A stretch of DNA of 41,554 bases from CAZXSK01 sp964642855 (GTDB taxonomy: Bacteria; Planctomycetota; Phycisphaerae; SM23-33). A program made the position numbers and the translations under genes. Below the pieces are notes generated by a model, which worked only from the letters and a program-made list of their open reading frames with translations, was not told the origin of the DNA and ran no database searches. The stretch spans positions 1 to 41,554 of the forward strand of contig CAZXSK010000037.1 of NCBI GenBank assembly GCA_964642855.1, read 5' to 3'. Below, one piece after another: positions 6,131 to 14,058 of this stretch (position 1 is the first letter of the stretch; every line of letters begins with the position of its first letter).

Positions 6131-7297
6131 ATGACCCCACCGACTGACAGACAACCCATCGACGAACACGATCAGCACTCTTCGAGGCACGGGTCGCAGA
6201 TGAAGATCGAGCGATTCTTCCTGGCGATGCAGAAACTCGACGCCTCGGACCTGCACCTCAAAGCCGACTGCGTGCCGCACTTCCGCACCCAATCCTCGCT
6301 CCGCAAGAGCAACCAGCCTTCTCTCTCGGGCGACGAGATCCTGGAGATGTCGCTGGAGCTGATGACCGACAAGCAGCGGGCGTACTTCCTGGAGCACGGC
6401 AATATCGACCTCGCCCACGACCTGGAAGGCTCGGACCGGTTCCGGATCAACATCTTCCGGCAGCGCGGCGAGGTGTCCCTTGCCGCCCGGCGCGTGACGC
6501 GCGACATCCCGAAATTCGACGAGCTCCACCTGCCCGAGTCGATCGCCGAAATCGCCAAGGAACACCAGGGACTCGTGCTGCTCTCGGGCCCGACCGGCAG
6601 CGGAAAGAGCACGACGATCGCCTCGCTGCTGGAGATCATCAACCGCACCAGGCCGTGTCATATCGTGACCATCGAGGACCCCATCGAGTACCTCTACGAG
6701 GACAAGAAGGCACTGGTCAACCAGCGCGAAATCGGCATCGACGTCGAGAGCTTCGATGCCGCTCTGAAATACCTCATGCGTGAGGACCCCGACGTCGTGC
6801 TCATCGGCGAAATGCGCGACCGCGAGACGTTCGAAGCCGCCCTGCAGGCCTCGGAAACCGGGCACCTGGTGTTCGGCACGGTTCACGCCTCCAGTGCCCC
6901 GCAGACCATCGAGCGCGTCCTGGCGTTGTTCCCGGAGAGGTCGCGGAACCTCATCCGCCAATCGCTGGCGTTCAACCTGCGTGCGATCGTCTGCCAGCGA
7001 CTCCTGCCGTCGATCGTCGAGGATATCCCCCGCATTCCGGCGGTCGAGGTCCTGCTGACCAACCCGTCGGTCCGCCAGCTCCTCGAAGACGGCCGGGACC
7101 ACGAGCTGGTCGACGTCATCCGCTCCAACGAGCGTAACGGCATGCAGACGTTCACGTCCAGCCTGCTGAAGCTCATCGAGAACGAGTATATCGACCCGAA
7201 GGTCGGCTATGACAACGCACCCAACGCCGAGGAACTCAAGATGCGCATGAAGGGCATCTCCTCCGGACATGCCGGGTTCATCGGCGGGGGCAGGTAA
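6131..7297 (+). CDS. pilT: PilT-like twitching-motility/retraction ATPase
   Basis: A 388-residue hexameric secretion-type ATPase that in known systems depolymerises type IV pili at the inner membrane base. All catalytic elements are intact: Walker A GPTGSGKSTT (residues 153-162), Asp box TIEDPIEY (180-187), Walker B region VVLIGEMRD (222-230) and His box GHLVFGTVH (244-252). A PilT-like AIVCQRLLP follows. The N-terminus is about 23 residues longer than usual. Met24 (MKIERFF) would match the usual PilT start, but the ATG at 6131 has AAGGAG at the right distance. No pilin, PilC or PilQ gene is in the window, so the pilus it serves is elsewhere or it is adapted to another job. Confidence 0.85.
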   Translation: MTPPTDRQPIDEHDQHSSRHGSQMKIERFFLAMQKLDASDLHLKADCVPHFRTQSSLRKSNQPSLSGDEILEMSLELMTDKQRAYFLEHGNIDLAHDLEGSDRFRINIFRQRGEVSLAARRVTRDIPKFDELHLPESIAEIAKEHQGLVLLSGPTGSGKSTTIASLLEIINRTRPCHIVTIEDPIEYLYEDKKALVNQREIGIDVESFDAALKYLMREDPDVVLIGEMRDRETFEAALQASETGHLVFGTVHASSAPQTIERVLALFPERSRNLIRQSLAFNLRAIVCQRLLPSIVEDIPRIPAVEVLLTNPSVRQLLEDGRDHELVDVIRSNERNGMQTFTSSLLKLIENEYIDPKVGYDNAPNAEELKMRMKGISSGHAGFIGGGR

Positions 7298-7348
7298 ACC
7301 ATCCGCCCACAGCGGAGCAAAGCCGCGACCACCAACTGGGAGTAACGA

Positions 7349-9022
7349 ATGCTGGAGGCATTGGCAGAGCTGTCCGCAGCCGGGCTCGTGGGACAGATCC
7401 CCGAGCCGGGCGGCTACATGGCCGCGTGGAAAATCGTCGTCATGCTGATATTCATCACGCCCTGGCTGGCGATCTGCCCGTGGGTCCCCAAGGACGCCGA
7501 ATACGTCCGCTCGCCCAAAACAATGTGGTCGGCGATGGTGGTCGGCCTCGGGGCGCTGGGCGTGCTCATGTGGCTGCTGATCCCGATCTACGTGGTGGGC
7601 ATGCTCGCCTACGTTCTGCTGGCCGCCGGCGGGCTGATGGCCTACGCGCTGCATCGTAACGCCAAAGTCCCCGCCGAGGAGCGCGTCCTCACGGGCGAAC
7701 ATCTCTCCTCGATCTTCTCCGGCGGAAGCAAGGGCAAGCAGGCCCGCCAGCCGGAGGTCACCAGCTACGTTCGCCTCTACAGTTCCACCGGCCATCCCGT
7801 ACACCCCCCGCAGGACGTACCCCCCGACGACCCAGCCGTCAGTGCCTACAACCTCGCGCAGGACTTCCTGTTCAACATCGCGTGGCGGCGGGCATCGCAG
7901 GCCGAACTGCTGCCCACCGGCAGCGATACCCGCATGCGACTCACCATCGACGGGGTCGTCAATGAGCACGGCTCGATTTCGCCCGGCGAGGGAGAAGGCC
8001 TGATCCAGTTCATCAAGACCATCGCCGGAATGGATCCCGAGGACCGGCGCCGACCCCAGGAAGGCAAGATCGCCGTCGACTACCAGAACGAACACCTGGA
8101 GATCGACACCTCCTCGGCGGGCACAACCAGCGGCCAGCGAATGAAACTCCGTGTCGCCGGAGAGGTCGTCCAGACACGCCTCGACGAACTGGGGATGGCC
8201 GACGACGTCCGAAACCGCCTGGCCGAACTGTCCGAGGCCGGCAGCGGGGTGATCATCTGCTCGGGAAGACCCGGCTCGGGCGTAACCTCGACGCTCTACT
8301 CGCTTCTTCGTGCCCAGGACGCGTTCATCAAGCAACTGGTCACACTGGAGGCGAAGAAGGAAGTCGACCTCGAAAACGTTACCCAGAACACCTACGCCCA
8401 GGCGGGCGAGCAGGCGGGAAAACTCGCGTCCATGATCCGGCGCGACCCCGACGTGGTGATGGTCGACCGACCGCGGGACGAAAAGGCCGCGCAGACCATC
8501 CTCGAAGGCGCCGAGGAGAAGTTCTTCCTGGTCGGTATGCCCGCCAGTGACACCTTCTCCGCCCTGGCCAAGTGGGTGAAAGTCTCCGGCGGAACCGAAG
8601 CCGTCAAGCCCCTGCGGGCGGTAACCTGCCAGATGCTCGTCCGCAAGCTCTGCCCCGACTGCAAGGAAGCCTACCGGCCCGATCCGCAGATGCTCGCCAA
8701 GGCGAACATTCCCGCCCAGAAGGTCTCGCAGTTCTACCGGCCTCGCACCACGCCCATGACCGACGAGAAGGGCAACCCCATCACCTGCATGACCTGCCAG
8801 GGCAGCGGGTACGTCGGGCGGACCGCGGTGTTCGAGATGCTCGAAGTCACCGACGAGCTCAGCCAGTTGATCCAGTCGGGTGCATCGCTTTCGCAGATCA
8901 AAGCCGCCGCCCGCAAGAACAAGATGCTCTATCTCCAGGAACAGGCCCTGCGAAAAGTCATCCAGGGCGAAACGAGCATCCAGGAAGTGCTTCGCGTTCA
9001 GCAGGAATCCAAGAGCAAGTAA
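7349..9022 (+). CDS. Membrane-anchored GspE/PilB-like protein with inactivated ATPase motifs
   Basis: A 557-residue protein with two or three N-terminal membrane segments (about residues 27-45 and 58-100), a linker, and then a GspE/PilB-type domain. The fold signature is kept but the active site is not. The P-loop reads GRPGSGVTS (306-314), with the essential Lys replaced by Val312. The Walker B region reads DPDVVMVDRPRD, with the catalytic Glu replaced by Arg374. The Asp box is lost (VTLEAKKEV) and the His box has no His. The zinc-binding pairs CPDC (435-438) and CMTC (480-483) and the following GSGYVGRTAVFE are intact. It should not hydrolyse ATP and may be a scaffold or regulatory partner of the adjacent PilT. 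The ATG at 7349 follows GGGAG. Confidence 0.8.
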   Translation: MLEALAELSAAGLVGQIPEPGGYMAAWKIVVMLIFITPWLAICPWVPKDAEYVRSPKTMWSAMVVGLGALGVLMWLLIPIYVVGMLAYVLLAAGGLMAYALHRNAKVPAEERVLTGEHLSSIFSGGSKGKQARQPEVTSYVRLYSSTGHPVHPPQDVPPDDPAVSAYNLAQDFLFNIAWRRASQAELLPTGSDTRMRLTIDGVVNEHGSISPGEGEGLIQFIKTIAGMDPEDRRRPQEGKIAVDYQNEHLEIDTSSAGTTSGQRMKLRVAGEVVQTRLDELGMADDVRNRLAELSEAGSGVIICSGRPGSGVTSTLYSLLRAQDAFIKQLVTLEAKKEVDLENVTQNTYAQAGEQAGKLASMIRRDPDVVMVDRPRDEKAAQTILEGAEEKFFLVGMPASDTFSALAKWVKVSGGTEAVKPLRAVTCQMLVRKLCPDCKEAYRPDPQMLAKANIPAQKVSQFYRPRTTPMTDEKGNPITCMTCQGSGYVGRTAVFEMLEVTDELSQLIQSGASLSQIKAAARKNKMLYLQEQALRKVIQGETSIQEVLRVQQESKSK

Positions 9023-9043
9023 CCGACCCGAGGAGTGGGCCGC

Positions 9044-10282
9044 ATGATCATCGTTATTATCATCGCCGCACTGGTTCTGGGCATCGCGTTTTTCCAGGTC
9101 GTCCAGGGCCTGTACACCGCACTGATCAACGCGATCCTGGCCGTCCTATGCGCGGCCTTCGCGCTGAGCTACTACGAGCCCCTCGCCGAAGCGCTGTTCT
9201 ATGGCAGTGGATACGCCCACTACGGCGACGCGGCTTCGCTGGTGCTGCTGTTCGCGGTTCCCCTGCTGGTCCTTCGCTTCCTGTACGACCACTTCCTCGT
9301 GCCCGGGAACGTGGTGTTCGGGCCCTGGGCCGACCGCATCGGTGGGGGCATCCTCGGTCTGTTTTACGGGACCATCCTCGCGGGCATCCTGGCGCTGTCA
9401 CTGCAGATGCTGCCCTTCGGACAGACCGTGCTGAGCTGGCGGACCCACGACGAAAAGCTGCAGGTCGACCAGCAGCTCGCGCCCTTCTACCCCGACAGAT
9501 TCGTCCTGGGCATGGCGAGAGTTTTCTCCACGGGCTCGCTCAGTGCCGGCCCGAATTCCGCCTTCGATCGCGTACACAAAGACTACCGGCGAACGATGTT
9601 CGCCTTCCGCAATACCGCCCTGCGCAACGCGCGGACCTCTACTCCGCCCGACGCGCTGACCATCCGCGGCGCGTGGAAGCCCGACCCCACGTCGGCCAGG
9701 TGGGTCGCCGGCGTGCCCGAAGACAGCCTGCTTTCCGAACGGCAGAATCTCAACTCGCAGGTGCTGGTGGTCCGCACAGGGGTCGACGAACAGGCCCGCG
9801 ACGAAACCCACCACTGGTTCCGCCTGCCCGCGACGCACTTCGTGCTCGTCAGCAAGACCGGTAACAAGTACTACCCGGTGGCGTACCTGGCCTTCGGAGC
9901 CGGCGAACTCAAGCGAAACGAGCCCGAGGTCAAGAAGTGGCTGGTCATCGAGGACTCCGCCCGCGAGGAGACCAGGCGAAGCCGGCGACGCAGGGATGAA
10001 GACGACGAAGACGAAGGTGGCCGCGGCGGCCCGGGGCGGGCGAACCTCATCGTGCTGCGAGAGTGGAAGACCGAGGGCGGCCCCAAGACCCTCCATATCG
10101 ACTGGGTCTACCGGCTGCCCGAGGGCGAAGAGCCCGCCTACATGATGTTCCGCCGAATCGCCAAGGCCCAGATCGGCAAGGTTGAGGAAGGTCAGCCCCC
10201 GGTGGACGGCGCCCTGCAGCACAACGCCGACATCGAGCGGGCCGAGCGGCGACGACGCGAAGCGCGGAACCGAAACCGCTGA
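9044..10282 (+). CDS. CvpA-like multi-pass membrane protein with long soluble C-terminus
   Basis: A 412-residue protein. The first about 130 residues form four hydrophobic segments with the look of the CvpA/colicin V production family (GLYTALINAILAVLCAAFAL, then RIGGGILGLFYGTILAGILA). A long soluble region follows, with a short basic/acidic low-complexity stretch (RRSRRRR then DEDDEDEGG) near residues 305-320 and a basic C-terminus. The ATG at 9044 is chosen over the GTG at 9035 because GAGGAG at 9030-9035 serves the former. It starts 21 bp after the degenerate ATPase, so it probably belongs to that operon. Biochemical function is unknown; a role in the same envelope assembly is inferred from position only. 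Confidence 0.65.
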   Translation: MIIVIIIAALVLGIAFFQVVQGLYTALINAILAVLCAAFALSYYEPLAEALFYGSGYAHYGDAASLVLLFAVPLLVLRFLYDHFLVPGNVVFGPWADRIGGGILGLFYGTILAGILALSLQMLPFGQTVLSWRTHDEKLQVDQQLAPFYPDRFVLGMARVFSTGSLSAGPNSAFDRVHKDYRRTMFAFRNTALRNARTSTPPDALTIRGAWKPDPTSARWVAGVPEDSLLSERQNLNSQVLVVRTGVDEQARDETHHWFRLPATHFVLVSKTGNKYYPVAYLAFGAGELKRNEPEVKKWLVIEDSAREETRRSRRRRDEDDEDEGGRGGPGRANLIVLREWKTEGGPKTLHIDWVYRLPEGEEPAYMMFRRIAKAQIGKVEEGQPPVDGALQHNADIERAERRRREARNRNR

Positions 10283-10306
10283 TCGTCCTGGTTCGCGACT
10301 TCCCCG

Positions 10307-10340
10307 GGCGGGTCGAGCATCGCTCGGTCCGCCTTTTCTC
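10307..10340 (+). terminator. Intrinsic terminator of the pilT operon
   Basis: GGCGGGTCGAGC (10307-10318) and GCTCGGTCCGCC (10322-10333) form an uninterrupted 12-bp stem (two G-U pairs) with a 3-nt loop, followed by TTTTCTCT. It sits between the convergent genes ending at 10282 and 10401. Confidence 0.85.
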
Positions 10341-10400
10341 TGCGCTGCCGACGGCGGAGCGGAATGTACAGCCGGGATCGCCCCACGGAACGCGTAACCG

Positions 10401-11159
10401 CTATCGCCGGTACTTTTTGGGCAGATGGTTCTTCCACATCTCCCACGCCACGTCGGGCCGGCGGATGTGCCCGCCGCCAAACTCCTGGCGCGTGGGCTTG
10501 ACGCCGCGTTGGTACAGCCAGCGATACGCCAGCCAGGACTGGTCGCGGATCGACTTGAAATCGTCCTTGCCCCAGAAGATCGCCACGGGCAGCTTGCGGG
10601 TCTCGTCGGTCAGCTCGACCCGCTCGAAGAGCTTGAGGTTCGCGTTGCATGCCCGGGCAATGAGCATGTCGAATCTGCCCGGGTTTCGCAGGCCTGTGTA
10701 GTACATCGGCAGGCCCCCGGAGCTGAAGCCCGTCAGCAGCACGGCCTGGCGATCGATCGCATATTTCTGCGCAACGTGGTCGAGCACCCCCAGGATCACC
10801 TCTTCGTCGTGGGCGAGATCCTTGAACCACAGCGAGTCGATCAGCGGCAGGATGCCCTGGCTGCTGCGCAGCTTCGGGGCGGCGACGATGAACCCCTTGT
10901 CTTCGGCGAGCTTCCGCCATTCGCGGATCTGCCTCGAGTACGTATCCCACGGGACCGTGCCCTGCAAGGTGATCACCAGCGGCCAATCGCGCGAACTGGT
11001 GTAGTAGCTCGGCACGTACAGGTAGTATGGCTCGTCGGTCTTGGGCTCGACTACCTTCGTGTAGTCCACCGGGGTGTCCTGCGACTGCTGGACGATGCAA
11101 CCTCCGGCGAGGAAGGTCAGCCCCAACGCAACGGTCAGCATGCTGCAAAGGCGAATCAT
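10401..11159 (-). CDS. Alpha/beta-hydrolase (esterase-type) lipoprotein
   Basis: A 252-residue secreted hydrolase, lipid-anchored through the lipobox LAGGC (Cys21) behind a hydrophobic signal. The mature part resembles PHB-depolymerase/feruloyl-esterase-like alpha/beta-hydrolases: YLYVPSYY near the start, WPLVITLQG for the oxyanion strand, the nucleophile elbow GFSSGG, an Asp in FWGKDD, and GGGH near the C-terminus supplying the His. The frame extends to 11243, but the ATG at 11159 is chosen because GGAG lies 6 bp before it and it gives a proper signal peptide. Divergent from the TIGR03790 gene. The substrate is unknown. Confidence 0.78.
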   Translation of the reverse strand: MIRLCSMLTVALGLTFLAGGCIVQQSQDTPVDYTKVVEPKTDEPYYLYVPSYYTSSRDWPLVITLQGTVPWDTYSRQIREWRKLAEDKGFIVAAPKLRSSQGILPLIDSLWFKDLAHDEEVILGVLDHVAQKYAIDRQAVLLTGFSSGGLPMYYTGLRNPGRFDMLIARACNANLKLFERVELTDETRKLPVAIFWGKDDFKSIRDQSWLAYRWLYQRGVKPTRQEFGGGHIRRPDVAWEMWKNHLPKKYRR

Positions 11160-11224
11160 GTTGATCTCCATGGTCGTCGGTCCGAGTGTAACGACAGGCC
11201 CCGAGGCCCGGAAGGCAAAACTTT

Positions 11225-11253
11225 TTGCAGCCTTCGGTGGCAAGGTTTATCCT
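11225..11253 (+). promoter_or_regulatory. Possible promoter of the TIGR03790 gene
   Basis: TTGCAG (11225-11230), a 17-bp spacer and TATCCT (11248-11253) lie 47 bp before the ATG at 11301, in the divergent intergenic region. The match is moderate. Confidence 0.35.
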
Positions 11254-11300
11254 ACTCTCTGGTCGACCTGCGTGTCTTACGAGAGGAGAAACGGTTCCTC

Positions 11301-12992
11301 ATGATCATCTACCGGTGCAGGCAACACATGCGTAAGCTTCTGACTCTGACAGTTTTCCTGGCCGTCGTGGCGGTCTGTCCGCGATGGGCGATGGCGCTGG
11401 AGCCCGAAGAGGTGCTCGTGGTCGCCAACGAAGCCAGCGAAGAATCGGTCGACCTGGCGGAGTACTACATCAAGCAGCGGGATATCCCCGAGAAGAACCT
11501 CGTAAAGGTCAAGGTCTCCACGGCCTACGAGATGTCCCGCAGCGAATACGACAAGCAGATTGTGGAGGTGCTGCGCAAGGAGCTCGTCCGCCGGCGGATC
11601 CACACGAAGATCAAGGCGGTCGCGCTGATGTGGGGCATACCGGTCCGCGTGGCCGGCGGGGAGTTGCCCGGCCCGGAGGCGAAGGTCTACCGCAATGCCC
11701 GCACCACCAGTCATCACCGCATGGCCATTGCCCAGCAGTATCTCGTGACGGTGGGCAAGGACTTCCCCAGGCCCGAGACCGACGGCCTGACCCCGCTGCA
11801 CAAGCTGTTCGAGAAATCCGACGAGCCGGTTGGGTCGAAACTCGCCAAGCCGGTGAGCATCCGCAAGGACATCGCCGCCCTGCTGCGTTCCAAGGCAGGG
11901 ACGATGGACCTGATCACCGACGACGACAAGAAGAAGATCGCCTGGCGGCAGCTGATGGCGATCCAGCTGGACACGTTCGGCCTGGAGGGGCTGGTCGCGT
12001 TCATCAAGACGCGCAATCCGGTTGGCGCGCCGGACGTGGAGACGCTCCAGAAGCAGATCGACCGCGTGAAGGAAGCCCTGGACGAGCTCGACGAAGTCGA
12101 CACCGTCAAGAAAGCACGGCTGGAGATGTCGCTCGTGGAGCTCCTGGAAGGCCAGTGGGGCGTGCTGGACCGCATCTCCGAGAAGCCCATCGACCCGCCG
12201 GACCCGTTCAAGGGTCCGCAGAAGGACGCCGCGGTGGACAGCGAGCTTGCGCTGCTCTGGTACAAGGAGTACAAGCTGGAGAAGTTCCATCCCAACCCGC
12301 TCAACGCCGGCGTGCAGCAGGCGATCCGTCGAAGCGGGAAGAAGGTCACGGTTCCCACGCTGATGACCGCCCGCATCGACGGGCCCACCGTCGCCGACGC
12401 CAAGCGCATCATCAAGGAATCGGTCGCGGTCGAGAAAAAGGGCCTGCAGGGAAATATCTACATCGACGCCGGCGGCAAGTTGCCCGAGTACGACCGGAAC
12501 CTGCTGTCGTTGTACCAGCTGCTGCGGAAAGAGAAGATCAAGCTCGGACTCTCGCTGGACAAGGAGAAGTCGCTCTACCAGCGAGGAGACTGCCCCGATG
12601 CCGCATTGTACGTCGGCTGGTACAGCCTCAAGAAGTACATTCCCGCGTTCCGGTGGCAACCCGGTGCGGTGGGCTGGCATATCGCCAGCTTCGAGGCCAT
12701 GGACCTGCGCAACCCCCGCAGCCGGCAGTGGTGTCCGCAGATGATCCGCAACGGCGTCGCCGCGACGGTCGGCGCGGTCAATGAGCCGTATCTCGGGGCG
12801 TTCCCCCTGCCCCAGGAGTTCTTCCCCATGCTGCTGACGGGCGAGTACACGCTGGCTGAGTGCTACTGGCTGACCAACCCGTTCGCCAGCTGGCGGATGA
12901 CACTCATCGGCGACCCGCTGTACAACCCGTTCAAGGAGAACCCCCAGTACAAGGTCAGCGACCTGCCCGAGAAGATCCGCGACGCCAGCTAG
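11301..12992 (+). CDS. TIGR03790-family secreted protein
   Basis: A 563-residue exported protein of a family with no known biochemical role, found in planctomycetes and some other environmental bacteria. The N-terminus is a signal peptide (hydrophobic LLTLTVFLAVVAV, ending near WAMA). It is followed by the family's hallmark PEEVLVVANEASEESVDLA and then KAVALMWGIPVRV. The C-terminal half has YVGWYSLKKYIPAFRW, NGVAATVGAVNEPY and LIGDPLYNPF, as in the family. A charged helical insertion occupies about residues 230-330. The ATG at 11301 is chosen after GAGGAG, although the spacing is long (12 nt). The Met at 11328 would also leave a full signal peptide. Confidence 0.8.
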   Translation: MIIYRCRQHMRKLLTLTVFLAVVAVCPRWAMALEPEEVLVVANEASEESVDLAEYYIKQRDIPEKNLVKVKVSTAYEMSRSEYDKQIVEVLRKELVRRRIHTKIKAVALMWGIPVRVAGGELPGPEAKVYRNARTTSHHRMAIAQQYLVTVGKDFPRPETDGLTPLHKLFEKSDEPVGSKLAKPVSIRKDIAALLRSKAGTMDLITDDDKKKIAWRQLMAIQLDTFGLEGLVAFIKTRNPVGAPDVETLQKQIDRVKEALDELDEVDTVKKARLEMSLVELLEGQWGVLDRISEKPIDPPDPFKGPQKDAAVDSELALLWYKEYKLEKFHPNPLNAGVQQAIRRSGKKVTVPTLMTARIDGPTVADAKRIIKESVAVEKKGLQGNIYIDAGGKLPEYDRNLLSLYQLLRKEKIKLGLSLDKEKSLYQRGDCPDAALYVGWYSLKKYIPAFRWQPGAVGWHIASFEAMDLRNPRSRQWCPQMIRNGVAATVGAVNEPYLGAFPLPQEFFPMLLTGEYTLAECYWLTNPFASWRMTLIGDPLYNPFKENPQYKVSDLPEKIRDAS

Positions 12993-13060
12993 GCCGGACC
13001 CCCCATCCTGCCATTGCCCCTCGATGGGTCTGAGCGATCTTCCCGGCCGCGGGGAATCGT

Positions 13061-13088
13061 TTGCATTATCCCGTTGCGTCACTAGGAT
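13061..13088 (+). promoter_or_regulatory. Possible promoter of the glycosyltransferase gene, very short leader
   Basis: TTGCAT (13061-13066), a 16-bp spacer and TAGGAT (13083-13088) end only 10 bp before the ATG at 13099. The transcript would therefore be almost leaderless. Confidence 0.35.
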
Positions 13089-13098
13089 ATCAGGCCTG

Positions 13099-14058
13099 AT
13101 GAGTGACGCCCCGAAGCTGGCCATCCTGATCCCCTGCTACAACGAATCGAACACCGTCGCCAAGGTGATCGAGGACTTCCGCGCCGAGCTGCCCCATGCG
13201 ACGGTCTACGTCTTTGACAACCGCAGCCAGGACGACACGGCCCGGATCGCTCGCGACCACGGCGCCGAGGTGATTTACGAGCCCCGCCAGGGCAAGGGGT
13301 TCGTCATCGAAAAGATGTTCGCCACCGTCGACGCCGACCTGTACGTCATGGTCGACGGAGACGACACCTACCCGGCCGATAGTGTTCACGACCTGCTCGA
13401 ACCCGTCCGCAGAGGCCGCGCCGACATGACCGTCGGCGCCAGGCTTTCGACGTTCGACGAGCAGTCCTTCCGGCCGCTGCACGTAGCGGGAAACGGCCTG
13501 GTCCGCGGGCTGATCAACCGCATCTTCGGCACGAAGCTCACCGACATTATGTCCGGCTACCGGGCGTTCTCGCGCAACGTCATCGAGCGCATCCCCGTGG
13601 TCTCCGGAGGTTTCGAGGTCGAAACCGAGCTGACGATCCACATGCTGCACTACCGGCTGCACATCGAGGAAGTACAGGTGCCCTACCGAGGCCGCCCGGC
13701 AGGCAGCGTCTCCAAGCTTCGCACCTTCCGCGATGGGTTCCGCGTGCTGTGGAAGCTCTTCAGCCTCTCGCGGGCGTACAAGCCGCTGACGTTCTTCGGA
13801 TCGGTCGGGATCGTGCTGTTCGTGCTGGGAATCCTGGCCGGCATTCCGCCGGTGACCGACTACATCGAAACCGGTACCGTGCCCCACTTCCCGCTGGCGA
13901 TCCTCGCGACCGGGCTGATGATCCTCTCGGCCGGCTCGGTGTTCCTCGGGCTGATCCTGCACTCGGTCAACTGGCGGTTCATGGAGCTTCACAACGTGCT
14001 GGTCCGCAGGGGCATCGGCCATCGAACAGCCCCCACCCGGGGAGACAGGGACTCATGA
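13099..14058 (+). CDS. Family 2 glycosyltransferase (polyprenyl-phosphate glycosyltransferase-like)
   Basis: A 319-residue membrane-associated glycosyltransferase. The GT-A domain shows LAILIPCYNES at residues 7-17, the nucleotide-binding FDNRSQDDT, the metal-binding DGDDTYP, and MSGYRAFSR followed by GGFEVETEL, as in DPM1-like/GtrB-like enzymes. Two C-terminal membrane segments follow (about residues 235-258 and 270-298). It probably transfers a sugar from a nucleotide donor to a lipid carrier. The ATG at 13099 gives a normal family N-terminus. The stop overlaps the start of the GHMP kinase (ATGA), so the two are coupled and may handle the same sugar. Confidence 0.85.
   Translation: MSDAPKLAILIPCYNESNTVAKVIEDFRAELPHATVYVFDNRSQDDTARIARDHGAEVIYEPRQGKGFVIEKMFATVDADLYVMVDGDDTYPADSVHDLLEPVRRGRADMTVGARLSTFDEQSFRPLHVAGNGLVRGLINRIFGTKLTDIMSGYRAFSRNVIERIPVVSGGFEVETELTIHMLHYRLHIEEVQVPYRGRPAGSVSKLRTFRDGFRVLWKLFSLSRAYKPLTFFGSVGIVLFVLGILAGIPPVTDYIETGTVPHFPLAILATGLMILSAGSVFLGLILHSVNWRFMELHNVLVRRGIGHRTAPTRGDRDS

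Noticed and set aside
5897..8335. An 812-codon open frame on the minus strand across hisF, pilT and the pseudo-ATPase
   Set aside because: It is antisense to genes with clear motifs. Long antisense frames arise from the high third-position GC of the real genes, and its product has no recognisable domain.
10425..11300. An N-terminal extension of the TIGR03790 protein upstream of 11301
   Set aside because: The extension is antisense to the esterase lipoprotein, and a signal peptide begins just after 11301.
11277..13124. A 615-codon minus-strand frame opposite the TIGR03790 gene
   Set aside because: It mirrors the plus-strand codons, has no motif and no ribosome-binding site. The plus-strand product matches a known family over its full length.
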